Below the pieces are notes generated by a model, which saw nothing but the letters and a program-made list of their open reading frames with translations, was not told the DNA's origin and made no database searches. Made by a program: the position numbers and the translations under genes. 64,000 nt of DNA from Ailanthus altissimus (lineage: Eukaryota > Streptophyta > Magnoliopsida > Sapindales > Simaroubaceae), in the NCBI GenBank assembly GCA_946807835.1, contig OX327691.1:1872188-1936187 (forward strand). Reading direction: 5' to 3'. Each line of letters begins with the position of its first letter. Position 1 is the stretch's first letter. Shown piece by piece: positions 34,596 to 46,653 of this stretch.

Positions 34596-36909
34596 GGTGT
34601 GTAGAGTTAGTAAAAGTAGTATATAGGGCCAAATTTTTTTGGTGAATTTGATTTTGCCAGCCATCAGTGATTTTGTTGTGATTTTGGGGATGAATTAGTT
34701 GTCCAAATATTGAGCCACAGTAGATTACTTCTAAAAAGAAGTCAAATTGTGTAACCTATGAGAAATTGAAGTTATTTTCTATGGAGTACGAAAAATACTT
34801 CCCACCAGTATAGTGTCCATAATGAGGGTAAAAAAAATACTCTGGTAGTCCTGTCAGGGGTATCTAGTTTATGCTACAAAGGTAAGGGATGGTGAAATGA
34901 AATTGAAGGATATTTTGGTGGTTAGAGAATTTTTCATATGTGTTCCTAGATGATCTTTCGGGGTTACATCCAGATAGAGAAGTAGAGTTTCGAATAGAAT
35001 TAGCCCCTAGAATGAAATCAATCTCTAAAACCCCCTACAGAATGGCTCCTTTAGAATTGAAAGAATTGAAGGTTCAGATGAAAGAGTTGGTGAATATGGG
35101 TTTCATCAGGTCGAGTACATCCCCTTGGGGGGCACCTGTCTTGTTTGTAAAAAAGAAAGATGGATGTATGAGATTGTGCATTGATTACAGGGAATTAAAT
35201 AAAGTAACAGTGCATAATCAATATCCACTTCCGAGAATTGATGATCTGTTTGATTAGCTGTAGGGGGCCAGATTATTTTGCAAGATAGATCTGAGGTGAG
35301 GCTATCATTAATTGAAAATTCGGGAGGAAGATGTTTCCAAGACTTCTTTTAGGACACGATACAGGCATTATGAATTTTTGGTTAGCCTTTTGGGCTTACT
35401 AATGCCCAAGTCATTTTTATGGATCTTATGAACAAATTTTTTTGGTCTTATCTAGATCAATTTATGATAGTATTTATTGATGATATCTTGGTCTATTCAA
35501 GTAGTGAGGAAGAGCATGCAGAACATCTGAAGATTATTTTGCAGACTCTAAGGGAGCAAAGGTTATATGCCAAACTTAGTAAAATATATATTTTGGTTCG
35601 ATAGAATTACATTTTTGGGACATGTTACTGCAAAATAGATAACTATAGATCCCCAAAAGATTGAAGCTATAGTCAATTTGAGACAACCCACAAATGTGAT
35701 GGAGGTTCGTAGTTTCTTGGATTTGGTTGCGTACTATAGGAAGTTTATAAAGGGATTTTCAAAGATAGTCGCTCCTCTGACTAAGCTAACCCAGAAAGAA
35801 GAGAAGTTTGTATGGTCAGAGGCGTGCTAACAGAGTTTTGATGAATTGAAGAGAAGGTTGACCTCAGCCCCAGTGCTTACACTTCCGTCAGGGAAGGATG
35901 GATTTACCATATATTGTGATGCTTCTAAGCAGGGTCTAGGTTATGTGCTGATGCAGAAGGAGAAGGTAATAGCCTATGCTTCCCAACAATTGAAGAAACA
36001 TGAGTAGAATTATCCCACACACGATCTAGAACTGGCAACGGTAGTTTTTGGTTTAAGAATTTGGAGGCATTATTTAGATAGAGTTCCCTGCAAAAATTTT
36101 ACAGATCACAAAAGCCTATAGTACTTATTCACCCAAAAAGAATAAAATATGAGGTAGAGAATATGGCTAGAGCTTATCAAGGATTATGAGTGCACACTTG
36201 AGTACTATCCTGAAAAAGCTAACGTGGTAGTAGATGCTCTCAACAAGAAGCATATCTATCAATGTTAATAGAATTGAGGTCTTTGGGTGTGAGATTGAAA
36301 GTGTTAAATTCGAGAGCACTATTAGCCATATTTTAGGTCCGTCCGATGCTAGTTGATTGGATCAAAGAATTACAGATTTAAGATCCATAGGTAGTTAAAT
36401 TGAAGGGTGAAATCAAGTCTGGGCAGTGAAAAGACTTTTCAATGACCGGGGATGGTATAGTAACTTTGGGTCGGAGATTATGTGTACTGGATGTGAATGA
36501 GTTAAGAAGAGAGATTATGAAAGAAGCTCATTCTTCTGCATATGCTATGCATCCGGGGAGCACAAAAATGTCCCGTACCCTAAAAGTGCATTACTGGTGA
36601 AAAGGCATAAAGAAAGATATAGTAGAATTTGTCTCCAGATACTTGACTTGTTAACAGGTAAAGGCCGAACATCAAAAACCTACAAAACTTTTACAACCCC
36701 GTCCAATCCCTTAGTGAAAATGGTAGAGAATAACAATGGATTTCGTGGTATGACTTCCACTTAGCCAAAGAGGTACTAACGTGATATGGGTAATTATTGA
36801 TAGACTAACGAAATCTTCCACTTCCTACCTATCAAAAGCAATTATTCCCTGGATAAATTGGCTCAGTTGTACGTAGATGAGGTGGTACGACTTCATGGCA
36901 CTTCAATAT
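34596..36909 (+). pseudogene. Element B pol: protease end, RT, RNase H, integrase start
   Basis: The frame resumes after A2 with D-F-V-V-I-L-G-M (end of protease). RT is in 34940-35257 ([25 protein letters not shown]) and 35419-35604, which has the F-I-D-D catalytic box followed by I-L-V-Y-S-S. The F-G-L region between them is frameshifted. RNase H and the integrase HHCC domain follow to about 36900, with R-L-T near 36810. Many stops occur. It ends at the H-G-T-S codons, where a solo LTR inserted. Confidence 0.85.
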
Positions 36910-37592
36910 TGTAATATCCAATCCTTATTAGTAGTCTTGGCACCTAGATTTCGGTATAGAGCAATAAATACCCCGTAGGATTACCTGATTTTAACCCTGT
37001 TAGAAATATTTTCTTTATAGTGTGCGTGAGAGATATTAGACCTAATTTGGTAATTTCACATTCGATCGGAGCGTCGGACAACCCTATAATATTTTTAGAA
37101 TTCTTCTCTATTGGCTTGAAAAAGGAAATTCTAATTTACTATATGAATTTCCATTTAAAGGTTATGTATGGAACAAGCCTTTGTTGAGAAATACAATCCA
37201 TATATTAAAGAATGGATCAATTAGAAGCAATCTCATGGATTGCCAAGTTGGAAATTCTAGTTAGTTCCTTTGACTATTCTAACTAGATAGTTACAAAGGA
37301 ACCAATTAAATCCTTCCATTTGAACTAATGGCAAATTAGGAATTTTGAGTAAGTTGAAGGGCAATATGGTTAATTGAGGGAGCACTATATATATGTTGGA
37401 AGTGTGTAGAGTTTTCAATAGATCAAAAGCAAACATTTAGAGAAAAATTCATGCAAGTGTTGAAGGTACTGCTACAGTGAAATTTTAGTTTCTTTTTCAT
37501 GATTTTTCATGCTTAATCAAGCTAAATTAAGGTTACATACCAATCCCTAAGCTCAATTAAAGCCTCCATTAGTGAAAATTCAAGAAAAAGAG

Positions 37593-37677
37593 GTAAGAAA
37601 AGCATTGTTTTGTGAAATTTATAAGTGAGCTTTTAAGATTACTTCAATTGATGTTCTTATGTGTATTCTTGGTTTAG
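37593..37677 (+). other. Leader intron 1 (85 bp) in solo LTR
   Basis: GAG|GTAAGAAAAGC ... TTGGTTTAG|ATTGAG. Length equals that in A3. Confidence 0.75.
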
Positions 37678-37736
37678 ATTGAGTTGAATTCTAGTGTGTA
37701 GCTTGAAGGAGTCATCAATTTGAAGAAATTGGCAAG

Positions 37737-38228
37737 GTAAGAATTAGGGTTTTGGGTGATTTGAATGTAGAGACTTCAATTGGTTGTAATTAGGGTATTA
37801 GAATGAAATTGGCTTGATTTTGATGTAATTGGAACAAGAAATTGAGAAAAGAAATGTGTTGGAATATAGGGTGAAATTCTGCCACTTTAGGGAAGTTATG
37901 GATTGAGTGGTGTTTTGATTGAGTTGTTGTGTGTAAATGATGCATTATGTATGTTGAATGTATATGGTTGATGGAAAAACCAAAAATGAAGAAAATGGGA
38001 CATAATTGTCCATTTTGGAAAGGTGAAGGGCAATTATGTCCAACCAAGTTATAAGGCGTTTAATAATTTTTAGAGCACCAGGTGGTAAGTTAGATTAGAT
38101 TAAATGACTCCGTAAATAAAAATTGGGAAGTAGTATACATCCAGGATTTGAATGCCGATTAGGGCGTTTAGTAATTAAATGAGATTTTAGCATTCAATTG
38201 TGTTCTAAATGTCATTTATGGCGCGTAG
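37737..38228 (+). other. Leader intron 2 (492 bp) in solo LTR
   Basis: GGCAAG|GTAAGAATTAGG ... GGCGCGTAG|GTGAAAAAAATC. The borders agree with the joins in the intronless copies. Confidence 0.75.
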
Positions 38229-39671
38229 GTGAAAAAAATCGACAGCGATAACGGGTGCAGAAATCTGGAGCGAAATTAAGCGTGGAGCAGTTGTGAGTGA
38301 GAATCTGCCATTTCTTTTATCTTTCGTTTACTATATTTCCGCATAATAAAAATGTATGTTTTATGAGCTTTCAATGCATAAACATGATTATGATCTTGAT
38401 ATGTATCCATAGATATGCATTTACATGTTCGGTTTAAGAAACAGTTTTAAAATTTTTGCATTTATTTTAAAGGCCATTGGTACCCTCAGATTATAGTGGT
38501 GGTGATTGTATTAGACCCGGCTGGTATATCCCGTGCACATGGGCAGGTCTTGGGGGAGTGTCACTAACTCCGGGAAGTCAGGATGTCGAGTCTTGTGAGT
38601 CGCTCTATATGTACGGGGTATTGTCTCGCTATATGTATGGATGTAAGATCCCGCTGCATAGTCAATGAGATGTCACTGCGGATGCTGCTAGTTGAGGTGT
38701 CTCGTGACCTACTCACGTGTGCGGTGCTAGTTGAGTCGCTACGTGAGTATAGAGCTTTAGGGTTACCATTGGTACAGTTTAGAAAGAAAATGGCCGAGCA
38801 AGGACTTTACTAGTTTTCGATTTATCGATAGCATTTATGCGTTTATTTGCACATGGCAGTTATTATGTTATACAGGATTTGGATATTGCTTTCCAAATAT
38901 ATAGATAAAACCTGCTCGGCAAGATTTCATCAGCATATTATATTAGAAACCGTTTTATAGCTTTACATCAGTTTTAGAAGCATGATTTATGCATGTACTT
39001 CAAATTTTGCTATCTATGCATAATGTTATTTTATTTGAAATCTTAATTGCACTCACTGAGCTCCTTTAGCTCACTCGTTTTGTGTTTTTATATTTTCTAA
39101 ACCCTTCCCAGGTGCAAGTCTTGGTACGCAAGCTGTTGATTCTCCTATTGCCGAGTAGTGGGCCAAATCTGAAGATCATTTTTGCATATGTAAATGTGCT
39201 AAATAGCACCCTTTACTTTATGCATAGTAGTTGTAGGCATGTATATTTGTATGTATGTTTTGAACCAACAAGAAGAGATTTTGATATTACGTTGATCGTT
39301 TTTGCTTTTTATGAGTATGCTTATTTTGTGATTCAAATAAAACTATTGAGTTGTGTTGGATTTGATTTGGAAAGGACCGGAGGTCCGAATTGGTAGTATT
39401 GAGAAGTGTTTGAAATAGAAGTGAAATTTCTTTGCAGGTTTATATGGATTTTTTGAAAAATAAGGGAAACTCTGCCCTTTTTTTTAAAATTAAGACGTCA
39501 TTTTCATGTATATTACAAGATTTTCTCAATAGTAGCAAGAACTAAAAAGGGGTTCGCCTCGCAAAAATTTCTCATTTTACTTAGTTATATTCTGAGGAAC
39601 TTTCGTCGAGGTGCCTGGCTGGGCTACTGGGACTTACAATAGTAGGTTTCAGGGCAGGTCCTGTCAAATAT

Positions 39672-40560
39672 CCATAGTGTCAGATAGAGATTTGCGGTTT
39701 ACTTCCCGATTTTAGCCCAGCTTAAAGAATCTAAACACTAAATTGAAATTCAGTACGGCCTTTCATCCACAAACAGATGGCTAGTCTGAGCGGACAATTC
39801 AGATACTCAAGGATATGCTTAAGGCGTGTGTTATGGAGTTTAAAGGGAGTTAGGATACTCACCTACCATTGATGGAGTTCGCTTACAATAATAGCTACCA
39901 GGCCAACATCGGGATGGCACCATATGAAGCATTGTATGAAAGAAAGTTCAGAACTTCAGTTTGTTGGGATGAGGTGGGTAAAAGGAAGCTTATTGGTCCA
40001 GAAATAGTCCAGATTACTTCAAAAATGATTCAAATTATTAGACAAAGATTGAAAATAGGTAACGATAGACAAAAGAGTTATGCCAATAATTAAAGAAGAG
40101 ACTTGGAGTTTCAAGTTTGTGATAAAGTCTTTTTGAAGATATCACCATGGAAAGGAGTATTAAGATTTGGGAAGCGAGGAAAGTTGAGACCCCACTACAT
40201 TGGGCCGTATGAAATATTTGAAAGAGTTGAAGAGGTGGCATATCTTCTACGGCTACCGGTGGAACTAGCCCGAATTCATGACGTGTTCCACGTTTCTATG
40301 CTTCACAAGTACATAGCAGACCCTTAACACATCCTAAGGGAACAGTCAGTAGAATTGAACGAGAATTTGACCTATGAAGAGAAGTCTATGCAAATTCTAA
40401 ACTGGAAAAAGTAAGTGCTTCGTAATAAAATCATTCCCTTGGTAAAGGTGTTATGGATGAACCATGGAGTAGAAGAAGTCATGTGGGAACGCAACGATCA
40501 GATGTGAGTACAACATCCTCACCTCTTTGAAACAAGTATGGTTTAAACTTTAAGGACGAA
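39672..40560 (+). pseudogene. Element B integrase C-terminal part and chromodomain-like tail
   Basis: The frame continues S-I-V-S-D-R from the codons before the solo LTR. It carries [27 protein letters not shown] (39869-40093) and F-L-K-I-S-P-W-K-G-V-L-R-F-G-K-R-G-K-L-R-P (40103-40327), then a tail with M-N-H-G-V-E-E. Stops interrupt at least six points. The frame ends at the polypurine tract. Confidence 0.85.
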
Positions 40561-40570
40561 ATTTTTTTTT

Positions 40571-40579
40571 AGGAGGGGT
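40571..40579 (+). promoter_or_regulatory. Polypurine tract of element B
   Basis: AGGAGGGGT precedes the 3' LTR by about five bases. Confidence 0.8.
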
Positions 40580-40584
40580 GAATT

Positions 40585-43409
40585 TGTAATATCTGATCCC
40601 TATTAGTAGTATAGGTGCCTAGATTTTGGTATAAAGCGATAAAGACACCGTAGGGTTACTCGATTTCAATCCTATTAGAAATATTTTTTTATGGAGCACG
40701 TGAGAGTTATTAGACCTAAATTAGTAATTTCACACTCGGTTGGAATGTTAGACGGTCATGGAATATTTTTGGAAATTTTCTATTGGCTTGGAAAAGGAAA
40801 TTTTAATTTAATACATGAATTTTCATATAAGTGTTATCTATGGAACAAGCCTTTGTTAAGAAACACAATCCATGTATTAGAAAATGGACCAATTATAGAT
40901 AAGTCAATGGATTGCCAAGTTGGAAGTCTAGTTAGTTCCTTTAACTATTCTAACTAAATAGTTAAAAAAGAACCAATTAAATGCTTCCTTTTGTTACCAT
41001 TGGCAATTTAGAAATTTAGGGTTAGTTGAGGGGTAAATTAGACTTTTAGAAGAGCACTATATAAGGATGAAGTATGTAGAAATTTGGCTAAGTAAAAGCA
41101 AAACATATTAGAGCAAAAGAGGAGAGAATTCGGCCAAGGTGAGAATGTGCTGCTACAGTAAAACCTAAGACTTTTTCATGTATGAATAAGTTAAAATAAA
41201 GCCAAATACAAGTTCCTAAGATCAATTGAAGCTTCCATTTGTGAAAATCCAAGGAAAAGAGGTAAGAAAAGTATTATTTAGTAATGGTGATGTGTGAATT
41301 TTTCAAGATTACTCAATTAATATTTTTGTGTGAATTATTGATTTAGAATAAGTTGAATTCAAGTGTAGAGCTCAAAGGACTCATCAAAGTAAAGGAATTA
41401 GTAATGTAAGAATTAGAGTTTGATGTGATTTTATTGTAGAAACTTCAATTGGATGTTACTAGGGCATTAGAATTAAATTGGCTTGATTTGGATGTCATTG
41501 GAACAAGAAATTGAGAAAAGAAATGTGTTGGGTAGAGAATGGTACATTTGGCAACTTAGGAAATTTTAGGGTTTAAGTTGTGCTTTAATTAAATTGTTGT
41601 GTATAAATGATTCATTGTATCAATTAGATGTATATGGTTGATGAAAAATAAAAAAATGAACAAAATGAGACATAATTGGCCATTTTGGTAAGGTGAAGGG
41701 CAATTATGTCCAACCAAAATTTAAAAGGTGTTAAGCAATTTTTATTGTTTTAGATGGTGAATTAAACAAGAATAAATAAGATTGAATGACTTTGTAAATG
41801 AAAAATGGAAAGTGAAGTCCATTCGGGCTTTATAAGCCAATTAGGGCGTTTACTAGTTTAAGTATAATTTTAGCATTGGTAAAGGTTATAAATATCATTT
41901 GTGGCATGCAGATAAAGAAAACCTAGAGCGGTAAAAAGAAGAAAATTTTTCGGAGAAAAATTGAACCTGGAGCATTCGGTGAGTGAAAATCTGCATTGTG
42001 TATCTTTTGTTTAATATAGTTTAGCATATTTGAATTTTATGTTTTATATGATCCTAAATGCTTAAATATGATTTAAAGTCTTTATAAAACTATTATAATT
42101 ATAAAATTTTATGTTTAGTTGAAAATTTTATTTTAAAAATTATTAAATTAGTTTTTCAAAGGTCATTGTTACCCTCAGAATTATAGTGTGGTGACGGTTT
42201 AAGACCCGATCGGTATATCCCATATGCATGGGCAAGTATTAGGGGGGTGGCATGTCACTAACTCCGAAAAGTCAGGTTGTCGAGTTATGTGAGTCGCTTT
42301 ATATGTATAGGTATTGTCTCGCTATATGTAGGCGATGTAAGATTCTGCTTTATAGCCAGTGAGATGTCTTTAGATTGTTACAGTGGGTGTTGCTAGTTTA
42401 GACTCCCTGTGACTTAATCACGTGTACGGTGCTAGTTTAGTCATTGCGTGAGCATAGAACTTTAGGGTTACCATTTGGCGTAATTTATAAGAAAATGCTC
42501 GAGTGAGAGTTTAGCAGTTTTTGGATTACCGAGCACATATCAGTGTTATATATATATATATATATATGCATGTTAGCTACTATGTTTTACAGATTCTAAC
42601 AATTGTTTATAGAAATTATTAATAAAAAATTATATATATATATATTATATGCATTTTATCAGTATAAGATGTTTAGAAATGACTTTACAAGTTTTATAAT
42701 AGCTTGATAAACATGTTTTAGGTAGTTTTCAGTATTTAATATTTATACAGAATCTTATTTTTTATTGAAAATTTTAAATGCATTCACTGAGCTCCTTTAG
42801 CTCACCCGTTTTATGTTTTATATTTTCTAAAACTCTTTCCAAGTGCAGGCCTTAGTACGCAGGTTGTTGGTTCTCCTACGGCTGATTAGTGGGCTAAATC
42901 AAAAGATCATTTTGTAAATGTTAATGTGCTAAGTAACACCCTTTGGATTTTTTTACATAGTAGATATAAAAATTTGGTACATATTGTAAATATGTTTTGA
43001 ACAACAAGAAATAGTTTTAGTATTGTGGTGATAGTTTTCACTTTTTATTAGTATGTAAAATTTTGCGATTGGAATGAAACTGTTTAGGTTGAGTTTGGAT
43101 TTGATTTTGAAAGGACTAGAGGTCCTATTTGGAAGTTGAGAAAACTATTTAAATAGAAGTGTGATCTTTATTATAGGTTTTTGTTTTGGAATTTTTAAAA
43201 AAACAGATGAAACTCTGTCCGTTTTTTTTAAATTTTGATAAATTATCTTCACAAATATTCTGAGATTTAGTTAATAATAGCAAGAATTGAAAAGAGTTCG
43301 TCTCACAAAATTTCTCCAATTTGATAGTTAGACTCTGAGGAACTTTCGTTGGGGTGTTCGGGGGGTTCACTGGGATCTACAGTAGAGAGTCTCGAGGCGG
43401 GTCTTGTCA
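40585..43409 (+). mobile_element. 3' LTR of element B
   Basis: It starts TGTAATATCTG and ends GTCTTGTCA. It keeps both leader introns: intron 1 at 41262-41346 (85 bp, GAG|GTAAG...TTTAG) and intron 2 at 41406-41911 (GTAAG...ATGCAG), with a 59-nt exon between them (41347-41405). The exon and intron 1 lengths equal those of family A despite clear sequence divergence. Two (TA)n tracts lie near 42545-42569 and 42629-42645. Confidence 0.87.
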
Positions 43410-43414
43410 AGTAT

Positions 43415-44050
43415 GGCTATAAATGTTACGAGTCAGTATTAGTTTGATCTAGGTAGCAATTATTGGATAGTCATGAAACATGTCTTTAGATACCTTAAGA
43501 GTACAAATGATAAGTTTCTAATTTATAGAGACATTATGACTTATAGGTAATAGAGACATTATGACTTATAGGTAAGACGATACACTGATACAGACTTTCA
43601 ATCTAATCTCACTGATAGAAAGTCTATATATGGATATGTATTTCTTCTCAATAGTGCCATTATCAGTAGGAAGAGTGCCCAGCAAGCATCCATAACCGAT
43701 TTTACCACAAAGGTAGAATACATTACGACTTCAGAAGCTACAAACAGAGCAATGTGGATACGCAAGTTTATTGCAAAGCTTGGAATTGTCCCAAATTTAG
43801 TGGATCCTATCCCACTATATTGCAATAACAACGAGGCAATTGTTCAAGCCAAGGGCACACCAGAAGTCTAAGCATATGGAGAGGAAATACCACATAATTA
43901 GAAAAATATTGGCTAAATGAGATGTAATAGTATCTAGTATATATTCTATGGATAAATAAAGGACCCACTCATTAAGGCTTTAACTCCTAAGATGTTTGAA
44001 AAATACGTGGAATCGATAGATATTAGATATCATCGTGAATGACACTAGAG
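43415..44050 (+). pseudogene. Ty1/copia RNase H remnant
   Basis: This is the continuation of the copia pol cut at 16675. It reads V-T-S-Q-Y-Q, W-I-V-M-K-H-V-F-R-Y-L-K-S-T, then after frameshifts an S-K-H-M-E-R-K-Y-H-I-I-R segment: the RNase H end of copia polyproteins. A perfect 25-bp tandem duplication and several stops break it. The polypurine tract CAAGTGGGAGT (44051-44061) follows. Confidence 0.85.
43526..43575 (+). repeat. Perfect 25-bp tandem duplication
   Basis: Two identical units starting TAGAGACATTATGAC (43526-43550 and 43551-43575) lie in copia RNase H. The length is not a multiple of three, so it shifts the frame. Confidence 0.9.
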
Positions 44051-44061
44051 CAAGTGGGAGT

Positions 44062-45915
44062 TGTTGGAGATGGTGTATACATGCCTTTAAAAATCTTGTA
44101 TGAATATTTACTGTTTAATATTTATACAATAAATAATTTAATAAATTGTTAATATTTTATTATATAGTACTAAGCTTGTTACTTTTAAATATTGCAGATA
44201 TAAAGGAGTTTAGATTTGATTTAAAGGAGTTTAAGTCAGCACTAAAAGTTAGCATTCTAAAAGTTAGAACTTTATGTAAAATGGGACAAAGACTTGGGAA
44301 TATATTATTAATGACGTAATTATAAGGAGTTGTAAATAGTGCTAAGAAATTTCATTATGTAGTATATTCTTAAAAACATTGTTTCTCATCTATAGTTGTC
44401 GACGCGGGTCGATTGGTATACCTTCTAGATTAGTGTATATCTATATCTGAATTGTTTAAATGATTAGTCTTAGCAAACCATTGGCTTAATGAAAGCTCAT
44501 ATAGGCGTGCAGGTATTTAACAAGGATTCGGTACTAAACAGATTCACAAGGACCTCCAATAGACATCTGTGAGAGCCGTTAATAAAGCGTCTTCTCAAAT
44601 TGAGTAGTATTCGTGATTCTTTGACCTGAGTACCACGGTGAATTTATGAGTGATCCACCATCCTTTGATTCCACGTATGTTAGAGACTATTCATGGTCTA
44701 AGCTCTGAGTGTCATTAGGTATGGTCTGACACTTATGGAGTCTGGTGTGCATAGATATGGGACCCATCAATTCATAAAGATGAGTTGTAAATCTTAATGC
44801 TCTGAGATTGTATTTTAAAACGTCTTGTAGTCACAAGTATAAACCCTGAAAAAGAGTTTTTCATAAACTCAAACAATATTGCAAAAGATTTTGTAGATAT
44901 TATTTATGGAAATGTTGAGTGTATAGAGGTTTGACAGTGATGATCTATATCTCTACTTTTTCAAGATATAGGTGACAGAAGGATTATACGTATATGGTTG
45001 ACCTAAACTTGTATGGTTTAATGCACCGTCCTATAATATTCGTTACGTGTGTGTGGGGTATTGTTCACAGACTTACGTAAAAGTTTCATAAGACAAATAA
45101 GTGAAACTTAACGAGTCTCAATATATAAAGTGTACTCATTGAGAAATAGGGTAGCGTGTCGAATAATTTGATCTAAAAATTTTTTGGGAAGAAGGATTTG
45201 TTTCAGAATCTCTCAGAAAATTCATGTATCAAGGTTTTAATGTTAAACTTATTATTTAATTGGTTCACAATTGTTGTTAACCAACTGGAAAATGACACAT
45301 ACATGATACATAGACATGTGTGTGACACAGGGCACTTTACATGAAAAAGTAACTTGATAAATGACAAAAGCATATTAATACTTGGCTTTGTGCATGTGAT
45401 GTATGATGGACATGTGTCTTTACAAAAATCCAAAACAAATGAAATGCAATTGTTGCAATTTTAGGAGTGTTAGAAAATTCGGCCATGTGAGGGAAAACTT
45501 TGAAAGTTTTGCACTTTGGTCCTCTAAGCCATTTTTGGCCATTTGAAATAGAACAATAGCTTTTTCAACCCGAGCCTCTTGGAAATTTAAATACTGCCAT
45601 TCTAGATTCTACAATCCCACTAGCGTTAGAAACTAGAATTGTTAGTGAGATCGGTTCAGTGTGAGCTTCAAAAATTGATTCATCTTCTTAAGTCTTCATA
45701 GGTAAATTTTTGAACTTGTCAATGTAACAAGACTTTAATTCAGCATGTGGTTGTTGAATAAAAAATTAGATTTCAATTCCGCTTCATAAATGTATGTATG
45801 ACATGCATTAATGATTTAATGAACACATTTTCACATGCATTAATGATTCAATGAACATGTTTTCACATGCATGCACTCAGTAAGCACACTAACAAATACA
45901 ACATCTTAGTCAACA
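44062..45915 (+). mobile_element. Copia 3' LTR (copy 4)
   Basis: It starts TGTTGGAGATGG directly after the polypurine tract. The first half matches copies 1-3 (GGTGTATACATGCC, then the CCACGGTG...GATCCACC region). The second half matches 23-200 of copy 1, including an ATTCCGCT...ATGTATGTATGA segment. The end is taken as GTCAACA at 45915 by alignment to the copy 1 end. The right flank CAATT does not match the AGTAC left of 12791, so the two LTRs are not shown to bound one insertion. Confidence 0.7.
45802..45865 (+). repeat. 32-bp tandem duplication in copia LTR
   Basis: Two 32-bp units starting CATGCATTAATGATT (45802-45833 and 45834-45865) are nearly identical, followed by a partial third CATGCATG. 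Confidence 0.8.
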
Positions 45916-45920
45916 CAATT

Positions 45921-46648
45921 AATGTGTACAGGGGAACTAACTCAAGAGAGGCAAGGTGTGCAATGTAAATTTACATCCTTTCCATAATATTTCCTACAAT
46001 TTCTCGAACATAGTTCCTTACTGCCATTTTAGAGGTCTTTGCTCTGGTTAGGCCCCTTGATATAATGTTGACTTTAGGTCTATACTGTACAACTTCATCA
46101 CCTTTAGGTTTATCTTTCTGCTCGATACCTAATTCACGCTAAGCATTCCTGATTAGCGTTCATCTCTACTCTCTGAGTTAGAAGCATTTGATAATGTTGT
46201 GGCTATAACTTTTATAGAAATTACAGTACTTCCACTTACTCCTATGGTATGGACTATATAGCAGCTGGTTTTTACTGCCACCTTTGTTCTTGATAATGAA
46301 AAAGACTTTTTCTCCTGAGGTTTTTAATGGATTGTAAGATGGGAATTGAGATACTTCAATAGTCTATTATAGGTTTGGCTGACTGAATATGGGTGGTGAA
46401 GGCAACCTCAGTGGAGTTGGATCATTTTGCGGTTAGGTCCTCCTCGGTGCAAGAGGCAACACTAAGGCTAGCTCAGCTCTTCTTGGTGTATGGGGTGGAA
46501 TTAAGGCTGGCTCAACTCTCATCAATATCTCCTTAGATCACGAGCTATCTCCTTTCTCATATTGTCTTTTCATCTATTTCAATTTGCTTTAAGACCTTAA
46601 AATATGCCTTACCATATGTCTTTGGCTTTGACTCTTGGAAGGCAAACC
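45921..46648 (-). pseudogene. Tat-like gypsy gag, C-terminal part
   Basis: On the minus strand the sequence reads a Pro-rich linker, then K-Y-C-N-F-Y-K-S-Y-S-H-N-I-I-K-C-F, the C-X(n)-H-X4-C knuckle that in Tat-type gag usually appears as K-Y-C-x-F-H-x-x-x-G-H-x-T-x-x-C. A segment with V-N-I-I-S-R-G-L-T and Arg/Tyr-rich residues follows, as at the end of these gag proteins. Stops interrupt it. It continues from 55651 on the other side of element D. Confidence 0.7.
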
Positions 46649-46653
46649 ATAGT

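Larger units (their letters stand above)
36910..39666 (+). mobile_element. Chromovirus solo LTR, family A, unspliced form
   Basis: It starts TGTAATATCC and ends GTCCTGTCA, with a perfect target repeat AATAT (36905-36909 and 39667-39671). The integrase frame of B reads through when it is removed. It carries a TATA box at about 37385-37394, both leader introns, the 59-nt exon (37678-37736) and the conserved structured block. Confidence 0.9.
16676..43409 (+). mobile_element. Gypsy chromovirus element B, with nested insertions
   Basis: The element has a 5' LTR (16676-19639), tRNA-iMet primer site, gag, protease, RT/RNase H, integrase, polypurine tract and 3' LTR (40585-43409). It sits in the copia pol; flanks are GGTAT (16671-16675) and AGTAT (43410-43414), matching 4 of 5. 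Removing its three-part interior insertions (21183-34590 with its repeat, 36910-39666 with its repeat) leaves an element of about 10.5 kb. All reading frames are broken, so it cannot move by itself. The chromodomain-like tail and gag/pol order fit the Tekay/Del branch of chromoviruses. Confidence 0.88.

Noticed and set aside
39082..39396. 104-codon ORF at the end of a solo LTR
   Set aside because: It is noncoding LTR sequence; other copies have stops in this frame.
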